Below are positions 1 to 8,544 of a DNA stretch of 57,059 nt, piece by piece (positions within the stretch are counted from its first letter, which is position 1; every line of letters starts with the position of its first letter). Below the pieces are notes generated by a model. It was not told the DNA's origin. It saw only the letters and a list, made by a program, of their open reading frames with translations, and did not search any database. This stretch comes from Candidatus Polarisedimenticolia bacterium (GTDB lineage Bacteria; Acidobacteriota; Polarisedimenticolia; Gp22-AA2; AA152), in assembly GCA_036004685.1 (NCBI GenBank), contig DASYRE010000009.1, positions 1 to 57,059 of the forward strand. Reading direction: 5' to 3'. Made by a program: the position numbers and the translations under genes.

Positions 1-881
1 AGGTTTCCGTAGCCCGGGTACATGCGCTCGAGAATGTAGTCGCGGTCTTTCTCGGGGATGTCGTTGGGGTGGCGCTTGTCCTTCTGGTCTTTCGGGACCC
101 AGACGCGTCCGCCCTCGCCGCGCGCGCTCTCGGAGATGAGCCTGAGCTTGTCGGCGCCCGGGATGGCCGTCGGATGCACCTGGATGAACTCGCCGTTGGC
201 GTAGTACACGCCCTGCTGGTAGGCGGCGGCGGCCGCGCTGCCCGTGTTCACCACCGAGTTGGTGCTCTTGCCGAACACGATGCCGGGGCCGCCGGTCGCG
301 AGCATCACGGCTCCGGCCGGGAACGCGCGCACCTCCATCCGCCGGAGGTCGAGCGCCGTGATCCCGCGGCAGCGCCCCGCCTCGTCGAGGATCGCCGAGC
401 AGAACTCCCAGGTCTCGAACTTCTGTACCAGGCCGGCGGCCTCGTGGCGCCGCACCTGCTCGTCGAGGGCGTAGAGGAGCTGCTGGCCCGTGGTGGCGCC
501 GGCGAAGGCGGTGCGGTGGTAGAGCGTTCCGCCGAACCGGCGGAAATCGAGGTTCCCTTCCGGCGTCCGGTTGAACTGCACGCCCATCCGATCCAGGAGG
601 TAGATCAGATCCGGCGCGGCATAGCACATCGCCTTGCACAGCGGCTGATCGGCGAGGAAGTCGCCGCCTTTGACGGAGTCGATGAAGTGGATCTCCGGGG
701 AGTCGTTCTCTCCCCGGATGTTGACGGCGCCGTTGATCCCCCCCTGGGCGCAGACGGAATGGGAGCGCCTCACCGGCACCACGGAGAAGAGATCGAGCGC
801 GTGCCCCGCCTCGGCGATCTGGATCGCCGCCATCAGCCCGGCGAGTCCTCCTCCCACGACGATGAATCGCGGCTCCGGCAT
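1..881 (-). CDS. sdhA: succinate dehydrogenase/fumarate reductase flavoprotein subunit (3' end outside window)
   Basis: This is the FAD-containing catalytic subunit of complex II, which oxidises succinate to fumarate on the inner face of the cytoplasmic membrane. Reading leftwards from ATG at 881, the protein opens with a Rossmann FAD motif (VVGGGLAGLMAA), followed by the FAD-linking histidine context HSVCAQGGINGAVN and later GQQLLYALDEQ and ATGGPGIVFGKSTNS. The last is typical of the Bacteroidetes/Bacillus-like long SdhA type. About 293 codons are visible; the C-terminal half, with the catalytic capping domain, lies beyond position 1. The gene starts 10 bp after the stop of the M20 peptidase, so it is probably cotranscribed with it. 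SdhC, which often precedes SdhA, is not upstream. Confidence 0.93.
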   Translation of the reverse strand, partial: MPEPRFIVVGGGLAGLMAAIQIAEAGHALDLFSVVPVRRSHSVCAQGGINGAVNIRGENDSPEIHFIDSVKGGDFLADQPLCKAMCYAAPDLIYLLDRMGVQFNRTPEGNLDFRRFGGTLYHRTAFAGATTGQQLLYALDEQVRRHEAAGLVQKFETWEFCSAILDEAGRCRGITALDLRRMEVRAFPAGAVMLATGGPGIVFGKSTNSVVNTGSAAAAAYQQGVYYANGEFIQVHPTAIPGADKLRLISESARGEGGRVWVPKDQKDKRHPNDIPEKDRDYILERMYPGYGN

Positions 882-891
882 CGCTCCTGCC

Positions 892-2262
892 CTACCGGAT
901 TCCCTGGCCCATCAGATCGAGGAAGTGCGCGGAGCTGAGGATTCCACCCTGAAAATTCCCGAGGTCCAGCTTCTCGTTGGGAGCGTGAGCGTTCTCGTCG
1001 GGAACGCCGATTCCCATGAGGACCGACGGGATCTTCAGGACGTCGGCGAACGTGGCGACGACGGGGATGGAGCCTCCTTCCCGCGTGTAGACCGGGCGCT
1101 TCCCGAAACCCTTCTCGAAGGCCTTCGCCGCCGCCTGGATGGCGGGATGATCGATCGGCGCGACCCAGGGCTCCCCGCCGTGCATGCGCGTGACCGTCAT
1201 CTCGACCGTCTTCGGGCAGATCTTCCGGAGGTGCTTCTCGAAGAGCTTGGCGACCTTGTCGGGATCCTGGTTCGGGACGAGGCGCATCGAGACTTTGGCC
1301 ATCGCCACGGCCGGGATCACCGTCTTGGCGCCCTCGCCCGTGAAACCCGAGAGGATCCCGTTCACCTCGAAGGTGGGCCGGGCCCAGGTGCGCTCCAGCG
1401 TCGAGTAGCCTTTCTCGCCGCTCAGCGCCGGCGCCCCGAGCTCCTTGGCATATTGCCTGTCGGAGAAGGGCAGGCGCTTGAACTCCTTGCGCTCCCTCGC
1501 CGTCAGGGGCTTCACGTCCTTGTAGAAGCCGGGAATCGTGACCCGGCCGCGGACCTTCGTGGCGGATAGCATCTCGGCCAGGACGAAGGCTGGGTTGGCG
1601 ACCGCGCCGCCGAAGGAGCCGGAATGGAGATCGCTGCTGCTGCCGCGGAGATCGATCTGGTAGTAGATCAGCCCGCGCAGGCCGTAGCAGATCGAGGGGA
1701 GGCCGCGCTGGAACATCGCCGTGTCGGAGATCAGGACGACGTCGGCCTTGAGGAGGTCCTTGTGGGAGGCCACGAACTTGTCGAGGTGCTCGCTGCCGAC
1801 CTCCTCCTCCCCCTCGATCAGGAACTTCACGTTCACCGGGAGCGTTCCGTGCTGCTTCAGGTGCGCCTCGACCGCCGCGAAGTGGATGTAGATTTGCCCC
1901 TTATCGTCGGCCGACCCGCGGGCGTACAGCTGTCCGTCCCGGATCGTGGGATCGAACGGACCCGACTCCCACAGGTTCAGCGGATCGACCGGCTGGACGT
2001 CGTAATGGCCGTAAACCAGGATGGTCGGGCGTCCTGGCGCGCCGTCCCATTCCCCGAACACGATCGGATGTCCGGGCGTCTTGAAGATTTCGGCGCGCAT
2101 CAGCCCTGACTTGCGCATCAGATCGGCGACGAAATGGGCGCAGCGCTCGGTGTCGGCGTTGTGCTGCGAGGAGCTGCTGATGGAGGGAATCTTCAGGAAT
2201 TCTACGAGGTCGGCGACGTAGCGATCCTTGTTCTGGCGGATGAATGAGACCACTTTTTCCAT
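892..2262 (-). CDS. M20-family metallopeptidase (CNDP-like dipeptidase)
   Basis: This is a cytosolic zinc peptidase of the M20 family, expected to cleave dipeptides or release a C-terminal residue. The 456-residue protein carries the family metal-binding landmarks: GHYDVQPV near residue 84, GSADDKG (bridging Asp), EGEEEVGSEHL (catalytic Glu pair) and the C-terminal GGSIPVV region. There is a dimerisation insert between about residues 215 and 330. The reading frame stays open far upstream, to 3597, but that part is antisense to another gene. I therefore place the start at ATG 2262 (MEKVVSFIRQNK), where homology begins. A good sigma70-type promoter lies 70-100 bp upstream. It is the first gene of an operon continuing into sdhA. 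Exact substrate unknown. Confidence 0.92.
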   Translation of the reverse strand: MEKVVSFIRQNKDRYVADLVEFLKIPSISSSSQHNADTERCAHFVADLMRKSGLMRAEIFKTPGHPIVFGEWDGAPGRPTILVYGHYDVQPVDPLNLWESGPFDPTIRDGQLYARGSADDKGQIYIHFAAVEAHLKQHGTLPVNVKFLIEGEEEVGSEHLDKFVASHKDLLKADVVLISDTAMFQRGLPSICYGLRGLIYYQIDLRGSSSDLHSGSFGGAVANPAFVLAEMLSATKVRGRVTIPGFYKDVKPLTARERKEFKRLPFSDRQYAKELGAPALSGEKGYSTLERTWARPTFEVNGILSGFTGEGAKTVIPAVAMAKVSMRLVPNQDPDKVAKLFEKHLRKICPKTVEMTVTRMHGGEPWVAPIDHPAIQAAAKAFEKGFGKRPVYTREGGSIPVVATFADVLKIPSVLMGIGVPDENAHAPNEKLDLGNFQGGILSSAHFLDLMGQGIR

Positions 2263-2329
2263 GGTACGCTCCTGCGGAGAGGCGGCTGCTCCACGACGGG
2301 GGCCTCGGAGTCGCGCTTGACGGCGGCGG

Positions 2330-2358
2330 ATCTTATCACCCGTCCGTCGTCGTATCAA
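2330..2358 (-). promoter_or_regulatory. sigma70-type promoter for M20 peptidase-sdhA
   Basis: Read on the minus strand, TTGATA (2358-2353) is followed after exactly 17 bp by TAAGAT (2335-2330). The expected start is about 60 nt before the ATG at 2262. It is divergent from the promoter at 2391-2420. Sequence match only. Confidence 0.55.
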
Positions 2359-2390
2359 CGCGTCCGGGCGCGCCGGAACCGCGAATCGCG

Positions 2391-2420
2391 TTGAAAGGAA
2401 CGACAGGCGCGTGCTACGAT
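2391..2420 (+). promoter_or_regulatory. sigma70-type promoter for DHS-like gene
   Basis: TTGAAA (2391-2396) and TACGAT (2415-2420) are separated by 18 bp. The predicted start is near 2427, giving a leader of about 22 nt that contains the AAGGAGG ribosome-binding site (2437-2443) before ATG 2449. Confidence 0.5.
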
Positions 2421-2448
2421 GCGCGCCGATTTCACGAAGGAGGGGCCG

Positions 2449-3546
2449 ATGAACGAGAAGCGCCGATTCCTCCAGGGCCAGAGAATCTATCCGGAGCCGC
2501 TGAAAGCCGGCGCCCGGGTGGACGAGATGATCGATCAGGCCTTCCTGGCGTACAACGCGGGACGCCTGCAGAAGGCCTGCAGCCTGTTCACCGAGAAGAT
2601 GCTCGAGCCCGACGTGATCGTGGGCATGTCGCTTTCCGGAGCGATGACCCCGGCCGGAATCGGACGATCGGCGATCGTCCCGTTGATGCAGAGCGGCTTC
2701 GTCGATTGGATCACCAGCACCGGCGCGAACCTCTACCACGACGCGCACGCCGGGCTCGGCCTGTACATGCACCGCGGGAGCCACGAGATCGACGACACCG
2801 TCCTGCGGCGCGAGGGGGTGGTGCGGATTTACGACATCCTGTTCGACTACGATGTGCTCCTCTCCACCGACGCCTTCCTGCGCCGCATCATGGAGGAGGC
2901 GCCGTTCCAGAAGGCGATGGGCACGGCGGAGCTCCACCACCTGCTGGGGAGATACCTCGCCGCCCGGGAGGATGAGCTCAAGATCAAGGACAGCTGCCTG
3001 CTGACCGTCGCCTACCGCGCCGGCGTGCCGCTCTACACCTCCTCCCCGGGCGACTCCTCCATCGGCATGAACGTGGCGGAGCTGGCCTTGCGGGAGCGGG
3101 GCCCGCGGATCGACGTGTCGCTCGACGTCAACGAGACCGCCGCCATCATCTTCGAGGCCAAAACGACGGGCGGGCGCAGCGGCGTGCTGATCGTCGGGGG
3201 CGGCTCTCCCAAAAACTTCGTCCTGCAGACCGAGCCGCAGATCCAGGAGGTCCTCGGCCTGACGGAGAAGGGGCACGACTATTTCATCCAGTTCACCGAC
3301 GCGCGGGCCGACACGGGAGGCCTGTCGGGCGCCACTCCCGGAGAAGCGGTCTCGTGGGGCAAGATCGATCCCGACAAGCTGCCCGACTCCATCGTTGCCT
3401 ATCTCGACTCCACCGTCGCCCTTCCCCTGCTGACCATTTACGCTCTCTCCAAGCACCCGGCCCGCCCCTTGCGGCGCCTCTATGACCGCCGCGACCAGAT
3501 GCTTTCGCGGATGCGCGACGCTTTCCTCAAGAAAGAACGGAACTGA
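2449..3546 (+). CDS. deoxyhypusine synthase-like protein
   Basis: This 365-residue protein belongs to the deoxyhypusine synthase fold family, NAD-dependent enzymes that transfer the aminobutyl group of spermidine. Visible family features are [33 protein letters not shown], the acidic [12 protein letters not shown] stretch and GEAVSWGKI. The Lys in the last (about residue 305) aligns with the catalytic lysine of the eukaryotic enzyme. Bacterial members have been linked to homospermidine or other polyamine chemistry rather than to eIF5A modification. Start chosen at 2449 because AAGGAGG lies just before it; an in-frame ATG at 2419 lies inside the promoter. No polyamine genes are nearby, so the substrate is open. 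Confidence 0.88.
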   Translation: MNEKRRFLQGQRIYPEPLKAGARVDEMIDQAFLAYNAGRLQKACSLFTEKMLEPDVIVGMSLSGAMTPAGIGRSAIVPLMQSGFVDWITSTGANLYHDAHAGLGLYMHRGSHEIDDTVLRREGVVRIYDILFDYDVLLSTDAFLRRIMEEAPFQKAMGTAELHHLLGRYLAAREDELKIKDSCLLTVAYRAGVPLYTSSPGDSSIGMNVAELALRERGPRIDVSLDVNETAAIIFEAKTTGGRSGVLIVGGGSPKNFVLQTEPQIQEVLGLTEKGHDYFIQFTDARADTGGLSGATPGEAVSWGKIDPDKLPDSIVAYLDSTVALPLLTIYALSKHPARPLRRLYDRRDQMLSRMRDAFLKKERN

Positions 3547-3562
3547 CTGATAACAAGCGACA

Positions 3563-3609
3563 TCCCCAGGCCTTGTTGTCGCGCGCCCGGCCTCCACAAT
3601 ATCTGGTAT
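3563..3609 (+). promoter_or_regulatory. candidate NrdR operator upstream of nrdJ
   Basis: The 16-mer at 3594-3609 (CCACAATATCTGGTAT) matches 12 of 16 positions of the palindromic NrdR box ACACAATATATTGTGT and lies just upstream of the -35 element. A weaker half-match (7/16, TTGT core) starts at 3563. That is exactly 31 bp upstream, the usual centre-to-centre spacing of paired NrdR boxes. Known role: NrdR represses ribonucleotide reductase genes when dATP is high. No nrdR gene is in the window. Confidence 0.45.
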
Positions 3610-3617
3610 TTTTATTC

Positions 3618-3646
3618 TTGACAGCCCGGGCGCGATGGGGTTTACT
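3618..3646 (+). promoter_or_regulatory. sigma70-type promoter for nrdJ
   Basis: A perfect TTGACA (3618-3623), a 17-bp spacer and TTTACT (3641-3646). The predicted transcript has a leader of about 160 nt before ATG 3812. I looked there for a cobalamin riboswitch and found no B12 box. Confidence 0.65.
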
Positions 3647-3811
3647 GTGGGTCGTGCCGGATTTCTTAGCGGCCCGCGTCGCGCGAGGGAGTCGACCGGA
3701 AAGAGGCAGGACCAGGATCTTCAGCACGGACCTCTAACCCAGCTCAGCGAACCGCGTTCCAAAGGCGCTTGGGACTTCTTTTCTTTTTTTCAACCCGGAG
3801 GGTCAACCGTC

Positions 3812-6616
3812 ATGGACCCGCGCACCCAGGAAACCAACGGAAACATCGAACCGACCTCCGCAACGTCCGAGACGACCCGGAAAGCCAGGACCGGAGAGAA
3901 GAAGGGCTTAGCCTTCCCCCGCTTCTTCACGCGCGAGGGCAGCCATCCCTTCGACGAGATCTCGTGGGACGTGCGGACCGCCAGCATCGGCAATGAGAAA
4001 GGCGAGATGGTCTTCGAGCAGGATGACGTGGAAGTCCCCGCGTTCTGGTCCCAGACCGCCACGAACATCGTCGCCTCCAAATACTTCCGGGGAACCCTGG
4101 GAGCGCCGGAGCGCGAGCGCAGCGTCCGCCAGTTGATCGGCCGCGTCGTCGACACGATCACGCGCTGGGGACGCCAGGGCGGCTACTTCGCCACCGACGG
4201 CGACGCGCGAAACTTCTCCGAGGAGCTCGCCCACCTCCTCATCTATCAGAAGGCGTCCTTCAACTCCCCGGTCTGGTTCAACTGCGGCCTCGAGCCGCAC
4301 CCGCAGTGTTCCGCCTGTTTCATCAACTCCGTCAAGGACACGATGGAGTCGATCCTGACCCTGGCCAAGACGGAAGGGATGCTCTTCAAGTTCGGCTCGG
4401 GCACCGGCACGAACCTCTCCCCCATCCGCTCCTCCCGGGAAAACCTGGCCGGCGGCGGGACCGCGTCCGGCCCCGTCTCCTTCATGAAGGGGTTCGATGC
4501 GTTCGCCGGCGTGATCAAGAGCGGCGGCAAGACCCGCCGCGCCGCCAAGATGGTCATCCTCAACGCCGATCACCCCGACATCGAGGAGTTCATCAACTGC
4601 AAGGTCGAGGAGGAGAAGAAGGCCTGGACGCTCATGGACGCCGGCTACGACGGCTCGTTCACCGGGCCCGCCTACGCCTCGGTCTTCTTCCAGAACTCCA
4701 ACAACTCGGTGCGCGTCCCGGACGACTTCATGAAGGCCGTCCTGGAGGATCGGGAGTGGCATACCCGTTCGGTCACCTCGAACCAGGTCGTGGCCACCTA
4801 CCGGGCCCGCGATCTCCTGCACCAGATCGCCGCCAGCACGCACGTCTGCGGCGATCCCGGGATGCAGTTCGACACCACCATCAACGACTGGCACACTTGT
4901 CCCGCCACCGGTCGGATCAACGCCAGCAATCCGTGCAGCGAGTACATGTTCCTGGACGACTCGGCCTGCAACCTCGCCTCCCTCAACCTGATGAAGTTCC
5001 GGCGGGAGGACGGCGAGTTCGACCCCGAGCCCTTCCGGCGGGCGGTGCAAATCCTGATCACCGCCCAGGAGATCATCGTCGACAACGCCTCCTATCCCAC
5101 GCCGTCGATCGAGCGGAACAGCCATGACTTTAGGCCGCTCGGACTGGGATACGCGAACCTGGGCGCCCTCTTGATGGCCCGCGGCCTGCCGTACGACTCC
5201 GACGAGGGGCGCGACTACGGCGCCGCCATCACCGCCCTGATGACCGGAGAGGCGTACGCCACGTCGGCCCGGATCGCCCGCGAGGTCACCGGCCCCTTCG
5301 CCGGCTACGAGAAGAACGGCACCCCTTTCTTGCGCGTCATGAACAAGCACCGGGCCCACGTCTCCCGGATCGATTCGGCCCACGTCCCGCTCGATCTCCT
5401 CTCCGCGGCCCGCGAGGCGTGGGACGAGACGGTCGCGCTGGGCGAGCAGCACGGCTACCGGAACGCGCAGGCCACGGTGATCGCGCCGACCGGGACGATC
5501 GGATTCATGATGGACTGCGACACGACCGGCATCGAGCCCGACATCGCCCTCATCAAGTACAAGAAGCTGGTGGGCGGCGGCATGATCAAGATCGTCAACC
5601 AGACCGTCCCCGAGGCGTTGCGGCGCCTCGGCTACGAGGCCAAGGAAGTCCAGGAGATCCTGGAGTACCTCGAGGAGCACGACACGATCGAGGGGGCACC
5701 GCACCTGAAGGACCGCGATCTGCCCGTCTTCGACTGCGCCTTCAAGCCGCGCAGCGGCAGCCGCTCCATCCATTACAGCGGCCACATCAAGATGATGGCG
5801 GCCGCGCAGCCGTTCATCTCCGGCGCGATCTCCAAGACGGTGAACGTGCCGGCCGAGGCCTCGCCGGAGGACATCGGCCAGGCCTACGTCGATTCGTGGC
5901 GGCTCGGCCTCAAGGCGATCGCCATCTACCGGGACGGGTCCAAGAGGACCCAGCCGCTGAACACCGGCAAGGGGGAGGCGGCGAGGAAGCCGGACGCCGC
6001 GGCCGGACCGCAGCGCCACCGCCTGCCCGACGAGCGGAAGGCGATCACCCACAAGTTCGAGATCGCCGGCCACCAGGGGTATCTCACCGTCGGAATGTAC
6101 GAGGACGGCGCCCCTGGCGAGCTCTTCCTGGTGATGGCGAAGGAAGGGAGCACCGTCTCCGGCCTGATGGACGCCTTCGCCACCTCGATATCGATGTCGC
6201 TGCAGTACGGCGTTCCCCTCAAGGCGCTGGTCGACAAGTTCATCCACATGCGCTTCGAGCCCTCGGGCTTCACCAAGAACCCCGAGATCCCGATGGCCAA
6301 GTCGATCATGGACTACATCTTCCGCTGGCTGGGGAGCAAGTTCCTGAGCGAGGACGAGAAGGTGCAGATCGGCTTGATCCACCGGGAGGAGGACGTCCGG
6401 GAGAAGGAATCGCCCGCGCCGGCCGAGCCGGCCGCCAAGTCGCCGGCGCTGCGACTCGTGACTCCCGCCGCCCTGCCTCCGACCTCGTCGGCGGCGGTCT
6501 TCACGTTCCAGGCCCAGGACGACGCCCCCTCGTGCCACGACTGCGGCGCGATCATGGTGCGCAGCGGCAGCTGCTACAAATGTTTGAATTGCGGCGCGAC
6601 GAGTGGATGTTCTTGA
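3812..6616 (+). CDS. nrdJ: adenosylcobalamin-dependent (class II) ribonucleotide reductase
   Basis: This enzyme reduces ribonucleotides to deoxyribonucleotides using adenosylcobalamin as radical source, and works with or without oxygen. The 934-residue product shows the class II signatures FNSPVWFNCG, CSACFINSVKDTMESI (redox Cys), KFGSGTGTNLS and NPCSEYMFLDD (the N-x-C-x-E active site, Cys near residue 375). Also present are ATVIAPTGTIGFMMDCDTTG and a C-terminal zinc-ribbon-like tail, CHDCG...CYKCLNCG (from about residue 907). The frame is open upstream to 3635, but the real start is ATG 3812 behind a GGAGGG element. It is monocistronic, with its own promoter, a candidate NrdR box and an intrinsic terminator. 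No class I or III reductase is visible here. No intein is seen. Confidence 0.97.
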   Translation: MDPRTQETNGNIEPTSATSETTRKARTGEKKGLAFPRFFTREGSHPFDEISWDVRTASIGNEKGEMVFEQDDVEVPAFWSQTATNIVASKYFRGTLGAPERERSVRQLIGRVVDTITRWGRQGGYFATDGDARNFSEELAHLLIYQKASFNSPVWFNCGLEPHPQCSACFINSVKDTMESILTLAKTEGMLFKFGSGTGTNLSPIRSSRENLAGGGTASGPVSFMKGFDAFAGVIKSGGKTRRAAKMVILNADHPDIEEFINCKVEEEKKAWTLMDAGYDGSFTGPAYASVFFQNSNNSVRVPDDFMKAVLEDREWHTRSVTSNQVVATYRARDLLHQIAASTHVCGDPGMQFDTTINDWHTCPATGRINASNPCSEYMFLDDSACNLASLNLMKFRREDGEFDPEPFRRAVQILITAQEIIVDNASYPTPSIERNSHDFRPLGLGYANLGALLMARGLPYDSDEGRDYGAAITALMTGEAYATSARIAREVTGPFAGYEKNGTPFLRVMNKHRAHVSRIDSAHVPLDLLSAAREAWDETVALGEQHGYRNAQATVIAPTGTIGFMMDCDTTGIEPDIALIKYKKLVGGGMIKIVNQTVPEALRRLGYEAKEVQEILEYLEEHDTIEGAPHLKDRDLPVFDCAFKPRSGSRSIHYSGHIKMMAAAQPFISGAISKTVNVPAEASPEDIGQAYVDSWRLGLKAIAIYRDGSKRTQPLNTGKGEAARKPDAAAGPQRHRLPDERKAITHKFEIAGHQGYLTVGMYEDGAPGELFLVMAKEGSTVSGLMDAFATSISMSLQYGVPLKALVDKFIHMRFEPSGFTKNPEIPMAKSIMDYIFRWLGSKFLSEDEKVQIGLIHREEDVREKESPAPAEPAAKSPALRLVTPAALPPTSSAAVFTFQAQDDAPSCHDCGAIMVRSGSCYKCLNCGATSGCS

Positions 6617-6695
6617 GCTGGATAACGAGCCGTAGGACCTTGGAGGCAATGCACACGACTCCGGCCTGACGAAAGAATTCTCTTGCGAGGCGATG

Positions 6696-6740
6696 AAAAG
6701 GGGGATGCCGAACTCCGGACTCCCCCTTTTCACTTTGTTT
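6696..6740 (+). terminator. intrinsic terminator of nrdJ
   Basis: A perfect 10-bp stem (AAAAGGGGGA at 6696-6705 with TCCCCCTTTT at 6721-6730) encloses a 15-nt loop and runs into a T-rich tract. It lies 80 bp after the nrdJ stop. The remaining sequence up to the dodecin gene (6741-6921) holds no gene and no clear promoter that I can see. Confidence 0.8.
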
Positions 6741-6921
6741 CTCTTCTTCATGTTCAACGCAAGGAGCGCTTGAAGATCCTTTCCGCGCTCCTGGGGACAC
6801 TCGGATATCGTGAGGCAAATGTTGCGTGAAGGACTTCCCGGCCGTGTCAGTACAAGCCTTGGTGTCGATCGATACGAGCGTGAAGGGCCCACAGCGACGC
6901 GACAGCTCTAAGGAGCGCGAC

Positions 6922-7128
6922 ATGAACGAGCACGTGTACAAGACGATCGAGCTGACGGGATCCTCGAAGAAGGGGATCGAGCACGCCATTGAGACCGCGA
7001 TCGCGAAGGCGAGCCAGACGGTGCGGAACATGCGCTGGTTCGAGGTGGTGCAGACGCGCGGGTACCTCGAGAAAGGAAAAGTGGCCTATTGGCAGGTGAC
7101 GCTGAAGATCGGCTTCACCCTGGAGTAG
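6922..7128 (+). CDS. dodecin (flavin-binding dodecamer)
   Basis: Dodecins are small hollow-sphere proteins that bind and store riboflavin or FMN, protecting the cell from free flavin. The 68-residue length is exactly typical. The protein has the beta-alpha-beta-beta pattern with [11 protein letters not shown], whose Trp (residue 39) stacks on the flavin, and the final strand [15 protein letters not shown]. Start chosen at ATG 6922, with AAGGAG 8 nt upstream; the frame is open to 6826 but that stretch has no dodecin similarity. One base separates its stop from the next gene, so it heads an operon with a DUF885 protein and isocitrate dehydrogenase. Confidence 0.93.
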   Translation: MNEHVYKTIELTGSSKKGIEHAIETAIAKASQTVRNMRWFEVVQTRGYLEKGKVAYWQVTLKIGFTLE

Positions 7129-7129
7129 G

Positions 7130-8527
7130 ATGGTGCCGAACCTCTCAGGCGGAGTCTTCGTGCGGCAGCGCGACCCACACCCCGGCGAGCGATTCGCCCG
7201 GCTCTCCGGCTTGGTATTGGCCTTCGTCCTCGCGGCGTCCGGTTTCGGATGCCGTGTCGTCGAGCGCGGCGAGGTGGCCGCGGAACAGGAGCCGTCCCCG
7301 GCCAAGGCGCTGGACGGCCTCGCCGAGAAGTACGTCAAGCTGGTCCTGGCGCTGGGGGAGCACGATCCCGACTACGTCGACGCCTATTACGGCCCGCCGC
7401 AATGGCGCGAGCAGGTGAAGGCGGAGAAGAAGCCGGCCGCCGCGGTGAAGGAAGCGGCCTTGCCGGTGATCGAGAAGCTGGAGGGGCTCGATCTCTCCGG
7501 GCAGGAGGAGATGATCCGGCTGCGGCGCGACTACCTCCTGCGCCAGCTGCAGGCCCTTGTGGCCCGGATCGACATTCTGGGCGGAAAAAAGATGACGTTC
7601 GACGAGGAGTCGAAGGCCCTTTACGACGCCGTGGCGCCCTCCTATCCGGAGGGCCACTTCCGGGAAATCCTGGACAAGCTCGACCGGGCGCTGCCCGGCA
7701 AGGGACCACTTCCGGAGCGCTACGAGAAGTTCAAGCGCGGCTTCGTCATCCCGCGGGAGAAGCTCGACGCCGTCTTCCAGGCCGCCATCCGGGAGGCCCG
7801 CCGGCGCACCCTCGAGCACCTGCAGCTTCCGGAGAAAGAGAGCTTCACGGTCGAATACGTCACCGGCAAGTCGTGGAGCGGCTACAACTGGTACCAGGGC
7901 GGCGCCCGGAGTCTCATCCAGATCAACACCGACCTGCCCGTCTTCATCGACCGGGCGGTGGATCTCGCGGCCCACGAGGGGTACCCGGGGCACCACGTCT
8001 ACAACGTGCTCCTCGAGCAGCACCTGGTGCGGGAGCGCGGCTGGCAGGAATTCACCGTCTATCCCCTGTTCAGCCCGCAGTCGCTGATCGCCGAGGGGAG
8101 CGCCAATTTCGGCATCGAGGTGGCCTTTCCGGGAGAAGAGCGCCTGCGTTTCGAGCGCGAGGCTCTGTTTCCCCTGGCCGGATTGGATCCGCGCGGCGCC
8201 GCCGATTATCACCAGGTCATGGACCTGGTCCAGGCGCTCGACTACGCGCGCAACGAGGCGGCGCGCCGCTACCTCGACGGCGCGATCGACGCGGGCCAGG
8301 CGGCCGAGTGGCTCACGCGCTTCGCGATGATGCTCCCCGAGCAGGCCCGCCAGCGCGTCCGCTTCATGGACCAGTATCGGAGCTACGTCATCAACTACAA
8401 CCTGGGGAAGGACCTGGTGCGTTCCCATATCGAGAAGCGGGGCGGCACCGAGGAACAGCCGCAGAAGCGATGGGAGGAGTTCGCCAAGCTCCTCTCGTCG
8501 CCCCGGCTCCCCTCTTCCCTGGATTGA
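7130..8527 (+). CDS. DUF885-family secreted protein, probable metallohydrolase/lipoprotein
   Basis: This 465-residue protein has a hydrophobic N-terminal segment (about residues 25-42) ending in a Cys. It could be a lipoprotein, although the residues before Cys are not a canonical lipobox. The C-terminal two thirds match the DUF885 family, whose hallmark is HEGYPGHH (here near residue 282), a likely zinc site. Downstream acidic residues (ANFGIEVAF; EAARRYLDG) complete the pattern. DUF885 proteins are assumed to be metallopeptidases or hydrolases; no substrate can be read here. The ATG lies 1 bp after the dodecin stop and isocitrate dehydrogenase follows after 17 bp, so translation is likely coupled. 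Confidence 0.85.
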   Translation: MVPNLSGGVFVRQRDPHPGERFARLSGLVLAFVLAASGFGCRVVERGEVAAEQEPSPAKALDGLAEKYVKLVLALGEHDPDYVDAYYGPPQWREQVKAEKKPAAAVKEAALPVIEKLEGLDLSGQEEMIRLRRDYLLRQLQALVARIDILGGKKMTFDEESKALYDAVAPSYPEGHFREILDKLDRALPGKGPLPERYEKFKRGFVIPREKLDAVFQAAIREARRRTLEHLQLPEKESFTVEYVTGKSWSGYNWYQGGARSLIQINTDLPVFIDRAVDLAAHEGYPGHHVYNVLLEQHLVRERGWQEFTVYPLFSPQSLIAEGSANFGIEVAFPGEERLRFEREALFPLAGLDPRGAADYHQVMDLVQALDYARNEAARRYLDGAIDAGQAAEWLTRFAMMLPEQARQRVRFMDQYRSYVINYNLGKDLVRSHIEKRGGTEEQPQKRWEEFAKLLSSPRLPSSLD

Positions 8528-8544
8528 TTGCCGCCGGGTGAAGG

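Noticed and set aside
2263-3597. N-terminal extension of the M20 peptidase frame to 901 residues
   Set aside because: The extension is antisense to the well-supported DHS-like gene and has low-complexity composition. Homology starts at ATG 2262.
3647-3811. Possible cobalamin riboswitch in the nrdJ leader
   Set aside because: No B12-box-like sequence or recognisable core was found in the leader of about 160 nt.
3908-6892. 994-codon open frame antisense to nrdJ
   Set aside because: In GC-rich DNA the frame opposite a real gene stays open. The product has no domain and is Gly/Arg/Val-biased, while nrdJ is fully conserved on the other strand.
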